Part shown: positions 57,138 through 64,000 of the stretch, piece by piece
Numbering within the stretch: the stretch's first letter is position 1
How the letters are laid out: the number at the start of each line of letters is the position of its first letter
Origin: Bradyrhizobium sp. ORS 285
GTDB taxonomy: Bacteria > Pseudomonadota > Alphaproteobacteria > Rhizobiales > Xanthobacteraceae
Direction: 5' to 3'
Assembly: GCF_900176205.1 (NCBI RefSeq)
Contig: NZ_LT859959.1
Location: 2,749,001-2,813,000, forward strand
DNA: 64,000 bases
Notes under the pieces: generated by a model
Databases searched by the model: none
What the model was told of the DNA's origin: nothing
Seen by the model: the letters and a program-made list of their open reading frames with translations, nothing else
Translations under genes and position numbers: made by a program

Positions 57138-58055
57138 ATGGCAATCAGATTCGACGGACGTGTCGCCATCGTCACCGGCGCAGGCAATGGGCTCGGACGC
57201 GCGCACGCGCTGGGGCTGGCGAGCCGCGGCGCCAAGGTCGTGGTCAATGATTTCGGCGGCGCGCGTGACGGCACCGGCGGCTCGATGACCGCGGCGGAGA
57301 CCGTGGTCGAGGAGATCCGCAAAGCCGGCGGCACCGCCATGGCCGACGGCGCGGACGTCTCGAATTTCGAGCAGGTCACCGCGATGGTCGAGCGCGCCAC
57401 CAAGGAATGGGGCAGCGTCGACATCATGTGCGCCAATGCCGGCATTCTCCGAGACAAGTCGTTCGGCAAGATGGAAGTGGCCGATTTCGCCAAGGTGCTC
57501 GACGTGCATCTGGTCGGCAGCTTCTACTGCTGCAAGGCGGTGTGGAACGGCATGCGCGAGAGCAACTACGGCCGCATCGTGCTGACGACGTCGTCATCCG
57601 GCCTGTTCGGCAATTTCGGCCAGGCCAATTACGGTGCGGCGAAGACGGGCATGGTCGGCCTGATGAACGTGCTGGCGGAGGAGGGCCGCAAGACCAACGT
57701 CCGCGTCAACATCATCTCGCCGACGGCGGCCACCCGCATGACCGAGGAACTGCTGCCGCCGCAGGCGCTGCAGCTGATGAAGCCGGAATCGATCACGCCG
57801 GCGGTGGAGTATCTCCTGAGTGAGGACGCCCCGACCCGCACGATCATGGGCGCCGGCGCCGGCTCGTTCGCGGTGATCAAGATCCTGGAGAGCGAGGGCA
57901 TCAATTTGCCGCCGGAGGAATGGACGCCGGATGCGGTCGCCGCGCATTTCCAAGAGATCAGCGACATGTCGAAGGCGCGGGCGCTGCAGGGCGCGTTCGA
58001 GCAGACGCAGAAGTATGTCGGCCAAGCTGCGGCGCGCTTAGGGATCAAGCTGTAA
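57138..58055 (+). CDS. SDR dehydrogenase similar to (3R)-hydroxyacyl-CoA dehydrogenase of MFE-2
   Basis: 305 residues. TGAGNGLGRAHALGLASRGA begins at residue 13, followed by the long NDFGGARDGTGGS insert characteristic of the peroxisomal MFE-2 dehydrogenase domain. Tyr165-x3-Lys169 (YGAAK) and Ser at about 153 are catalytic. The C-terminal extension (EWTPDAVAAHFQEISD) is also found in that branch. It probably oxidises the (3R)-hydroxyacyl-CoA made by the preceding MaoC protein. The ATG (MAIRFDG) lies beyond the repeat. Confidence 0.9.
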   Translation: MAIRFDGRVAIVTGAGNGLGRAHALGLASRGAKVVVNDFGGARDGTGGSMTAAETVVEEIRKAGGTAMADGADVSNFEQVTAMVERATKEWGSVDIMCANAGILRDKSFGKMEVADFAKVLDVHLVGSFYCCKAVWNGMRESNYGRIVLTTSSSGLFGNFGQANYGAAKTGMVGLMNVLAEEGRKTNVRVNIISPTAATRMTEELLPPQALQLMKPESITPAVEYLLSEDAPTRTIMGAGAGSFAVIKILESEGINLPPEEWTPDAVAAHFQEISDMSKARALQGAFEQTQKYVGQAAARLGIKL

Positions 58056-58082
58056 AGCACAGCCGGCATCCCACACTCCGCC

Positions 58083-58173
58083 GTCATGGCCGGGCTTGAC
58101 CCGGCCATCCATCGCCTTTGCACAGAACGCTTGGACAGACGTGGATGCCCGGGTCAAGCCCGGGCATGACGAC
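58083..58173. repeat. GTCATGCCCGGGCTTG-type palindromic repeat, copy 3
   Basis: GTCATGGCCGGGCTTGACCC and GGGTCAAGCCCGGGCATGAC are inverted ends, with GGCCATCCAT and GTGGATGCCC inside. It lies between two + strand genes, 27 bp after the SDR stop. Confidence 0.9.
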
Positions 58174-58210
58174 CTTTTGCATTGAGATGGGCGCGGCCTA
58201 AACTGGCGAC

Positions 58211-59437
58211 ATGTCATCTTCGAAGCAAATCGCCATCATCGGAGCCGGCCCGGCCGGGCTGATGGCCGCCGAGGTGCTGGCTGAGGGCGGAGCCCGCGTC
58301 ACCGTCTACGACGCGATGCCGTCGGTGGCGCGCAAGTTTCTGATGGCGGGGCGAGGCGGCCTCAATCTCACCCATAGCGAAGAGCTGACCGCATTCCTGT
58401 CGCGTTATCGCGAAGCCGCGCCATGGCTTGCGCCGGCCATTCGAGCGTTTTCGCCGCAACAACTTCGCGACTGGTGCGAGGCGCTCGGCGAGCCGACTTT
58501 CGTCGGCTCCTCGGGCCGCGTGTTTCCGGTTGCGATGAAAGCCTCGCCGCTGCTCCGCGCCTGGCTGCGCCGGCTCGACGTCCAGGGCGTACGCATCGAG
58601 CTGCGCCATCGCTGGACCGGCTGGGACGATCGAGGACATCTTATCTTTGACACGCCAAACGGTCCGCACACCATTGCAGCCGATGCGGCCGTGCTCGCCC
58701 TCGGCGGCGCGAGCTGGCCACGCCTCGGTTCAGACGGCGGCTGGGTGCCCATCCTAGCGGCCAAGGGCATTGCGATCGCGCCGCTGCGGCCAGCCAATTG
58801 CGGCTTCACCGTCGGCTGGTCCGACATCTTTCGCGACCGCTTCGAGGGCCAGCCGCTGAAGGGCATCGCGCTGTCGTTCGGCGAGCGCAGCGTGCGGGGT
58901 GAAGCCGTGATCACGCGCACCGGCCTTGAGGGGGGCGCCGTCTACGCGCTGTCGGCCGAGTTGCGCGAAGCGATCGCCGTTCATGGCGAGGCGACGCTGC
59001 ACGTCGCGCTGCGGCCCGATGTCGACGTCGCTGATCTGATCAAGAAGCTCTCGGCTCCGCGCGGCAAGCAGTCGTTCTCGAACATGCTGCGCAAGGCACT
59101 GCAATTGTCGCCGATCGCGATCGGTCTGCTGCAGGAGGCGGCAAAGATACAAGGCCTGTCTCTGTCGTCGCTGTCGCCGGATCGCCTTGCGGCGCTGATC
59201 AACGCGGTCCCAATCGAGCTGACAGGCACCGCCGGCCTCACCCGCGCCATCTCGAGCGCTGGCGGCATCGCGCGTGATGAGCTCGACGCCAATTTCATGC
59301 TGCGCCGACTGCCCGGCGTTTTCGCCGCGGGAGAGATGCTCGACTGGGAGGCGCCGACCGGCGGCTATCTGCTGCAGGCTTCGTTCGCGACCGGCGTGGC
59401 GGCAGGGAAGGGCGCGTTGAAGTGGCTCAAATCGTAG
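58211..59437 (+). CDS. TIGR03862 / HI0933-like flavoprotein
   Basis: 408 residues. The N-terminal FAD-binding Rossmann motif is IIGAGPAGLMAAEVL (GAGPAG at 11-16), followed by KFLMAGRGGLNLTHSE, a hallmark of HI0933-like proteins. The C-terminal FAD contact is AGEMLDWEAPTGGYLLQASFATG. Family function is unsettled; an oxidoreductase role is assumed. The TAG stop is supplied by the first bases of a GTAGGGTGGGCAAAG element. Confidence 0.9.
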   Translation: MSSSKQIAIIGAGPAGLMAAEVLAEGGARVTVYDAMPSVARKFLMAGRGGLNLTHSEELTAFLSRYREAAPWLAPAIRAFSPQQLRDWCEALGEPTFVGSSGRVFPVAMKASPLLRAWLRRLDVQGVRIELRHRWTGWDDRGHLIFDTPNGPHTIAADAAVLALGGASWPRLGSDGGWVPILAAKGIAIAPLRPANCGFTVGWSDIFRDRFEGQPLKGIALSFGERSVRGEAVITRTGLEGGAVYALSAELREAIAVHGEATLHVALRPDVDVADLIKKLSAPRGKQSFSNMLRKALQLSPIAIGLLQEAAKIQGLSLSSLSPDRLAALINAVPIELTGTAGLTRAISSAGGIARDELDANFMLRRLPGVFAAGEMLDWEAPTGGYLLQASFATGVAAGKGALKWLKS

Positions 59438-59536
59438 GGTGGGCAAAGCGCAGCGTGCCCACCATCAGCGTCAACCGAGACCACGGTGGGCACGATGCGC
59501 CGCGGCCTTGCCGCGTCGCCTCTTTGCCCACCCTAC
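59434..59536. repeat. GTAGGGTGGGCAAAG element, copy F
   Basis: 103 bp with exact ends, inner blocks GCGTGCCCACCATC and ACGGTGGGCAC. Its bases 2-4 serve as the stop codon of the flavoprotein gene. It lies between convergent genes. Confidence 0.9.
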
Positions 59537-59577
59537 AGATCATCGTTATTTACTCAGGTGCCGCCACAAGCACCGTC

Positions 59578-59675
59578 GTCATTCCGGGGCGCCCGGAGGG
59601 CGAGCCCGGAATCCATAACCACGATGGTGCGTATGGATTCCGCGCTCAGCCGCTGGCGCGGCTGCCCCGGGATGA
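59578..59675. repeat. GTCATTCCGGGG palindromic repeat
   Basis: GTCATTCCGGGGCGCCC at the left and CTGCCCCGGGATGACAG at the right, with GGAATCCATA and TATGGATTCC as a perfect inner inverted pair. A third repeat type in the same convergent spacer, only 41 bp from copy F. Confidence 0.8.
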
Positions 59676-59696
59676 CAGGCTGGAGAGAGCGGTCGC

Positions 59697-60776
59697 TTAC
59701 CGCAGCTTGCCGCGCGCCGCGACCGGCAGCGTGCCCACGATCTCGTCGCCACGGACCATCACGACCTCGTCCATCATGTTGACGACGACGCAGACGTGAT
59801 TGGGGATGATGCGGACGACGTCGCCGACATTGGGGCGGGTGTTGCTGCGGGAGAGGTCGAGAAAGCCGTGCTCCTCGGCGAAGCGGGCGATCTTGGCTTC
59901 CGGGTGCTCCAGGATCAGGCCGTGGCCGTCGAGTCCGCCGGTGTCGGTGGTCAAGGTCTTGGAGCCGGCATCGAGGATGCCGCGCTCGGGCGCGGCGCGG
60001 CTGACGACGGTGGAGTAGATCTGCAGCGCGCAGTCGTCCCACGTGGCCACGCCGGCGGCGACCTGCATACGGTCGTTGTAGATGTAGGTGCCCGGGCGAT
60101 GCTCGGTCGCGCCCTTGAGCTTGCCGAGATTCTTCAGGTTCGGCGAACCGCCGGTCGAGACGATCGTTGCCTCCAGATCTTCGGCCCGCACGCCGGCCAG
60201 CGCCTCGTCATAGAAGCGCTGCGCGTCGTCCCAGCCGGTCTCGGTCGGATACATCATGAAGCCGGCGAAGCGCAGGCCCTCGCTCGCCTTGATCTGCCGC
60301 GCCAGCTGGATCGCCTCGGCCGGCGTCTCGACGCCGGCGCGCTTGCGCCCCGTATCGCATTCGACCACGACCGACAGCGTGCGGCCGGACTGTTTCGCCG
60401 CCTGCGGCAGGCCGGCGATGACGGTCGCGTTGTCGGCGGCGACGGTCATGTCAGCTTTCGCCTGCAGGGCCGCGAGACGCGCCATCTTCTCCTCGCCGAT
60501 CAGATTGTAGCTGATCAGGATGTTGGTGATGCCGGCGTCCGCCATGATCTCGGCCTCGCCGATCTTCTGGCAGGTGATGCCATCAGCGCCGGCCTCGATC
60601 TGCAGCTTGGCCAGCACCGGGCTCTTGTGCGTCTTGATGTGCGGCCGGTTGGCGACGCCGACGGCATCGCATTGCGCCTGGATGCGCGCAATGTTGCGCT
60701 CCACCTTGTCCATGTCGATGACGGCGCAGGGCGTGCCGTACTCCCGGGCGATCTTGGCGGCGAGCGGGGTGGTCAT
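59697..60776 (-). CDS. D-serine dehydratase / D-threonine aldolase-family PLP enzyme
   Basis: 359 residues, fold type III (alanine racemase-like) PLP barrel. The PLP lysine fits Lys48 in NRPHIKTHK. The C-terminal metal site is His327-x-Cys329 (IPNHVCVVVN). In characterised members, His-x-Cys is the zinc site of eukaryotic-type D-serine dehydratase (Dsd1), whereas D-threonine aldolases have His-x-Asp. The motif therefore favours a D-serine dehydratase-like, zinc-dependent activity (inference). Its substrate could be another D-beta-hydroxy amino acid. Confidence 0.88.
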   Translation of the reverse strand: MTTPLAAKIAREYGTPCAVIDMDKVERNIARIQAQCDAVGVANRPHIKTHKSPVLAKLQIEAGADGITCQKIGEAEIMADAGITNILISYNLIGEEKMARLAALQAKADMTVAADNATVIAGLPQAAKQSGRTLSVVVECDTGRKRAGVETPAEAIQLARQIKASEGLRFAGFMMYPTETGWDDAQRFYDEALAGVRAEDLEATIVSTGGSPNLKNLGKLKGATEHRPGTYIYNDRMQVAAGVATWDDCALQIYSTVVSRAAPERGILDAGSKTLTTDTGGLDGHGLILEHPEAKIARFAEEHGFLDLSRSNTRPNVGDVVRIIPNHVCVVVNMMDEVVMVRGDEIVGTLPVAARGKLR

Positions 60777-60796
60777 GTCGTTAGCTCCATGTTGTC

Positions 60797-60877
60797 GTCA
60801 TTGCGAGGAACGAAGCGACGAAGCAATCCAGAGTCCCGGCTGCAGCCCTGGATTGCTTCGCTCCGCTCGCAATGACG
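60797..60877. repeat. GTCATTGCGAG-type palindromic repeat, copy 4
   Basis: About 81 bp from GTCATTGCGAGGAACGAAGC to GCTCCGCTCGCAATGACG, with GCAATCCAG and CTGGATTGC arms. It begins 20 bp upstream of the PLP-enzyme start and is followed within 11 bp by another repeat family. Confidence 0.9.
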
Positions 60878-60887
60878 GAGAAAGAGA

Positions 60888-60976
60888 GTAGGGTGGGCAA
60901 AGCGAAGCGTGCCCACCGTCTTCTGTTGCGGAAGGATTCGGTGGGCACGGCGCGTGCGCGCCTTTGCCCACCCTAC
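60888..60976. repeat. GTAGGGTGGGCAAAG element, copy G
   Basis: 89 bp, the shortest copy, with exact ends and inner GCGAAGCGTGCCCACCGTC / CGGTGGGCACGG. It abuts copy 4 of the GTCATTGCGAG family and ends eight bases before the ABC-F stop codon. Confidence 0.9.
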
Positions 60977-60983
60977 GGCGGTG

Positions 60984-62795
60984 TCATCCACCCTCGATCT
61001 CCTCGCGCAGCACTTCCAGCTCCAGCCAGCGGTCTTCGGCGGCGGTGAGCTCGGCTTGCGCGGTGGCGATGGCGAGGGAGGCGGCGTCGAATTTCTTGCG
61101 ATCTTTCGAGTAGAGTGCGGGATCGGCGAGCACCGCCTGCTGCTTGGCGATCTCGGCTTGCAGCTTGGCAATCGTCTTCGGCAGCGTCTCGAGCGCGTGC
61201 TTCTCATTGAAGGAGAGCTTGCGCTTTGGCGCGCTCGTGGGCGCGGCGGCGGCCGGCTTCGTCTCTTTCTTCTCCTCAGCCGATTTCGCATGCTCGCGCT
61301 TCAGATCGGCGCCGCGCTGGACCAGCATGTCGCTGTAGCCGCCGGCATATTCCTGCCATTTGCCGTTGCCCTCCGGCACGATCACCGAGGTGACGACGCG
61401 ATCGAGAAAGTCGCGGTCATGGCTGATCAGGATGACCGTCCCCTCGTAGTCGCCGAGCATGTCCTCGAGCACATCCAGCGTCTCCAGGTCGAGATCGTTG
61501 GTCGGCTCGTCCAGCACCAGCAGGTTCGACGGTTTGGCCAGTGCACGCGCCAGCATCAGCCGGCCACGCTCGCCACCGGAGAGCACTTCGAGCGGCGTGC
61601 GCATCTGCTCACGCGAGAACAGAAAGTCTTCCATGTAGCCGACGACATGCTTCGGCTTGCCGGCCACCATGACGTGGTCGCCGCGGCCGCCGGTCAGCGC
61701 CTCCGCGAGCGTCGTGCGGGGATCGAGGCTTTCGCGATGCTGGTCGAGTGTCGCCGTCTCCAGATTGACGCCGAGGCGGATGCTGCCGCTGTCAGGCTCG
61801 CTGCCGCCGGTGAGCAGATTGACCAGCGTGGTCTTGCCGGCGCCGTTCGGGCCGACGATGCCGATGCGATCGCCGCGCTGGATGCGGATGGAGAAATTGT
61901 CGACGATCTTGCGATCGCCGTAACTCTTCGTCGCGCCCTTGGCCTCGATCACCAGCTTGCCGGACTTGTCGGCTTCGGCGGCGGCGAGATTGGCACTGCC
62001 CGCCGTGCCGCGATAGTCGCGGCGCTGCTGGCGCAGCGCATGCAGATTGGCGAGCCGCTTGACGTTGCGCTTGCGCCGGCCGGAGACGCCGTGGCGCAGC
62101 CAGTGTTCTTCATTGACGATCTTGCGGTCGAGCTTGTGCTGCTCGCGCTCCTCCTCGTCCAGCACCTCGTCGCGCCACGCCTCGAAGCCGGCGAAGCCGC
62201 GGTCGATCTGCTTGATCTGGCCGCGGTCGAGCCAAGCGGTGGCGCGCGACAGATTGGTCAGGAAGCGGCGGTCATGGCTGATCAGCACCAGCGCGCAGCG
62301 GCGGCCGTCGAGCTCGTTTTCCAGCCATTCGATGGTGGTGAGGTCGAGATGGTTGGTCGGCTCGTCCAGCAGCAGGATGTCGGGATTGGGCGCGAGCACG
62401 CGCGCCAACGCCGCACGGCGCGCCTCGCCACCGGAGACATGCGCGGGATCTTCCTCGCCTGATAGTCCGAGCTGCTCGACGAGATAGCGCGCCTGATAGT
62501 GATCGTCGCCCGGTCCGAGCCCCGCCTCGACATAGGACAGCGTCGTCGCATGGCCTGAGAAATCGGGCTCCTGCGGCAGATAGCGCACTGTGGCGCCGGG
62601 CTGCACGAAGCGTGTGCCGCTGTCGCAATCGACGAGGCCGGCGGCGATCTTGAGCAGCGTCGACTTGCCCGAGCCGTTGCGGCCGATCAGGCAGACGCGC
62701 TCGCCGGGCGAGACCGAGAGCTCCACGCCTTGCAGCAGCGCGGTGCCGCCGAAGGTCAGGCGGATGTCTTTCAACTGGATGAGTGGCGGCGCCAT
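60984..62795 (-). CDS. uup: ABC-F family ATPase, Uup type
   Basis: 603 residues with two ABC domains and no membrane segment. Domain 1 has GRNGSGKST and VSGGEARRAALARVL; domain 2 has GPNGAGKTT and LSGGERGRLMLARAL. Both Walker B motifs are LLLDEPTNHLDL-like with catalytic Glu. The linker between them is shorter than in EttA. The last 80 residues form a Lys/Glu-rich coiled coil (KLQAEIAKQQAVL) as in Uup. The family acts on stalled or assembling ribosomes and branched DNA. A close paralogue such as EttA or YheS is less likely because of the C-terminal coiled coil. Confidence 0.92.
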   Translation of the reverse strand: MAPPLIQLKDIRLTFGGTALLQGVELSVSPGERVCLIGRNGSGKSTLLKIAAGLVDCDSGTRFVQPGATVRYLPQEPDFSGHATTLSYVEAGLGPGDDHYQARYLVEQLGLSGEEDPAHVSGGEARRAALARVLAPNPDILLLDEPTNHLDLTTIEWLENELDGRRCALVLISHDRRFLTNLSRATAWLDRGQIKQIDRGFAGFEAWRDEVLDEEEREQHKLDRKIVNEEHWLRHGVSGRRKRNVKRLANLHALRQQRRDYRGTAGSANLAAAEADKSGKLVIEAKGATKSYGDRKIVDNFSIRIQRGDRIGIVGPNGAGKTTLVNLLTGGSEPDSGSIRLGVNLETATLDQHRESLDPRTTLAEALTGGRGDHVMVAGKPKHVVGYMEDFLFSREQMRTPLEVLSGGERGRLMLARALAKPSNLLVLDEPTNDLDLETLDVLEDMLGDYEGTVILISHDRDFLDRVVTSVIVPEGNGKWQEYAGGYSDMLVQRGADLKREHAKSAEEKKETKPAAAAPTSAPKRKLSFNEKHALETLPKTIAKLQAEIAKQQAVLADPALYSKDRKKFDAASLAIATAQAELTAAEDRWLELEVLREEIEGG

Positions 62796-62800
62796 GTCGC

Positions 62801-63295
62801 TTAGCTCTGTTGCTGGACCCGCGCGGCGCGTTGGCGCTGCACGCGGCGGATCGTGGTGTCGAGGGTGGAAAGGAAGGTCGAGCGGTCGCGCGGCGTGAAC
62901 GAGCGCGGGCCGCCGGTGACCTCGCCGGACGAGCGCAAATCAGTCATCAGGTTGCGCACAGCCAAGGTCATGCCGATCGACTCCTCCGTGAACGGCTTGC
63001 CGTTCGGCGCGATCACGGCGCTGCCGGCCTTGACGCAGCGGCTCGCCAGCGGAATGTCGGAGGTGATGACGATGTCGTCGGCGGTGGTGCGCTCGGCGAT
63101 CCAGTCGTCCGCGGCATCCATGCCGCTGCCGGCCGCGATGCGCGTGATCAGGGGATCGTCCGGCACGCGAATGAAGCCGCCGGCGACGACGACCACCGGC
63201 AGCCCGTGACGGATCGCGACGCGGTAGATCTCGTCCTTCACCGGGCAGGCGTCGGCATCGACATAGATGGTGATCGGGGCGGTTTGGAGCGTCAT
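62801..63295 (-). CDS. YaiI/YqxD (UPF0178) family protein
   Basis: 164 residues with a PIN/NYN-like nuclease-type fold. The signature IYVDADACPVKDEIYRVA is near the N-terminus. Conserved acidic residues are in DAADDWIAERTTADDIVITSDIPLA. The basic C-terminal end (TTIRRVQRQRAARVQQQS) is variable. The biological role is unknown. The ATG is chosen at MTLQTAPITIYVDAD; longer in-frame readings are not conserved. It is five bases from the ABC-F gene on the same strand, so likely co-transcribed. Confidence 0.92.
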   Translation of the reverse strand: MTLQTAPITIYVDADACPVKDEIYRVAIRHGLPVVVVAGGFIRVPDDPLITRIAAGSGMDAADDWIAERTTADDIVITSDIPLASRCVKAGSAVIAPNGKPFTEESIGMTLAVRNLMTDLRSSGEVTGGPRSFTPRDRSTFLSTLDTTIRRVQRQRAARVQQQS

Positions 63296-63418
63296 CGGGC
63301 CTTCATTCGGGATGGCCGGTTGGTACTCCATCGCGCCGGGAATTGCGAGCCAAAGGCTGAGCTTGCCAGGGGCTTTCCGGCCGTTACCATCGCCGAAAAG
63401 CGTCAAAGGGAGGCAAGG

Positions 63419-64000
63419 ATGTCCGGTGAAATTGCGTCTTATGCGGTCGAGGCGTTCAACACGGCCAAGCAGTCCGAGAACAAGATGCACGACGACAGCG
63501 TCGCCCGCCGCTTCGGTTTCACCGGCGGCCTGGTGCCGGGCGTCGAGGTGCTGGCCTACATGCTGCACCAGCCTGTCGCGCGCTGGGGGCGGGCGTTCCT
63601 GGAGCGCGGGCTGATCGAGGCGCGGTTCATCAAGCCGGTCTATGATGGGGAGATCGCGGAGGTCAGGGCGAGCGAGATGGCTGGCGGCTTGGCGATGGAG
63701 GTGACGAGCCGGGGCCAGCTCTGCGCCACCGGTTCCGCATCGCTGCCGGCGGAGACGCCGGATATCGTGCTGGGGGACTATCGTGATGTTCCACCCGCAG
63801 ACGTGCGACCGCCCATCGGCGCAGACTCATTCGAAGTCGGCAGCTGGCTCGGCACGGCGCCGCGCGCCTGGCCGGGGCCAGCGGCGACGATGTATCTCGA
63901 GGAAATCCGCGAGCGCGATCCGATCTATGCGAACGAGCGGCTCGGCCATCCCGGCATGCTGCAGCGGGTGATGAACCGGCTCCTGGTCGACAACGTCCTG
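63419..64000 (+). CDS. Hotdog/MaoC-like protein, cut by the window edge
   Basis: At least 194 codons, open to the right edge with no stop. The start ATG follows AAAGGGAGGCAAGG, a strong ribosome-binding site. The region DSVARRFGFTGGLVPGVEVLAYMLHQP followed by ARFIKPVYDGEIAEVRASE resembles the substrate-binding and core strands of MaoC-like hotdog proteins, though the hydratase motif is not complete. A second region begins after about residue 115 (DYRDVPPADVRPP onward). Function is uncertain. It is divergent from the YaiI gene. Confidence 0.75.
   Translation, partial: MSGEIASYAVEAFNTAKQSENKMHDDSVARRFGFTGGLVPGVEVLAYMLHQPVARWGRAFLERGLIEARFIKPVYDGEIAEVRASEMAGGLAMEVTSRGQLCATGSASLPAETPDIVLGDYRDVPPADVRPPIGADSFEVGSWLGTAPRAWPGPAATMYLEEIRERDPIYANERLGHPGMLQRVMNRLLVDNVL

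Overview
This window is high-GC DNA from an alphaproteobacterium, most likely a Bradyrhizobium or close relative (inference). The evidence is the S10-spc-alpha ribosomal gene order with adk rather than rpmJ between secY and rpsM, a perfect FNR/FixK-type box, an abundance of acyl-CoA and SDR enzymes, and several dispersed palindromic repeat families that I recall from Bradyrhizobium genomes but could not search for here.

Positions 1-15733 hold one long ribosomal cluster, all on the + strand: the 3' end of tuf, then rpsJ, rplC, rplD, rplW, rplB, rpsS, rplV, rpsC, rplP, rpmC, rpsQ, rplN, rplX, rplE, rpsN, rpsH, rplF, rplR, rpsE, rpmD, rplO, secY, adk, rpsM, rpsK, rpoA and rplQ, closed by a TTCG-tetraloop terminator. 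Hairpins interrupt it at tuf/rpsJ, rpsQ/rplN, rplO/secY, rpsM/rpsK and rpoA/rplQ. Adk carries an 87-residue Lys/Ala-rich, histone H1-like tail.

Positions 16-32 kb are accessory metabolism. They hold an SDR, a DUF1330 protein and a ClC chloride/proton exchanger, followed by a sugar or sugar-acid utilisation cluster. That cluster is two SDR dehydrogenases, an IlvD/Edd-type aldonate dehydratase, a LacI-type repressor, a divergent CUT1 ABC importer (ATPase, Tat-exported binding protein, two permeases) and a D-erythronate-dehydrogenase-like epimerase-family enzyme. A perfect LacI-family operator lies in the divergent promoter region and a related palindrome lies at the end of lacI. An SCP-x thiolase, a GNAT and a DinB protein follow.

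Positions 32-49 kb hold a KefB/YbaL-type antiporter, about 0.9 kb of stacked repeats, a GFA protein, a CoA-transferase/acyl-CoA dehydrogenase/thiolase-like/DUF35 group, a 33-residue membrane peptide, a glutaminase fused to STAS and cyclic-nucleotide domains, an IclR regulator with its own palindrome overlapping an acyl-CoA carboxyltransferase, an MFS transporter, a thiolase and an enoyl-CoA hydratase.

Positions 49-64 kb carry a TetR regulator and a valine-catabolic run (mmsA, isobutyryl-CoA dehydrogenase, 3-hydroxyisobutyryl-CoA hydrolase, mmsB), then acyl-CoA synthetase, MaoC hydratase and (3R)-hydroxyacyl-CoA dehydrogenase-like genes. These are followed by a TIGR03862 flavoprotein, a D-serine dehydratase/D-threonine aldolase-family enzyme, an Uup-type ABC-F ATPase, a YaiI/YqxD protein and a hotdog-like gene cut by the window edge.

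Between genes from 15.7 kb onward the non-coding DNA is dominated by palindromic repeats. One family, with ends GTAGGGTGGGCAAAG, occurs seven times. One copy sits between the binding-protein and permease genes of the ABC importer, and two copies supply the stop codon of the gene they abut. No tRNA, rRNA, CRISPR array, transposase or phage gene was seen.
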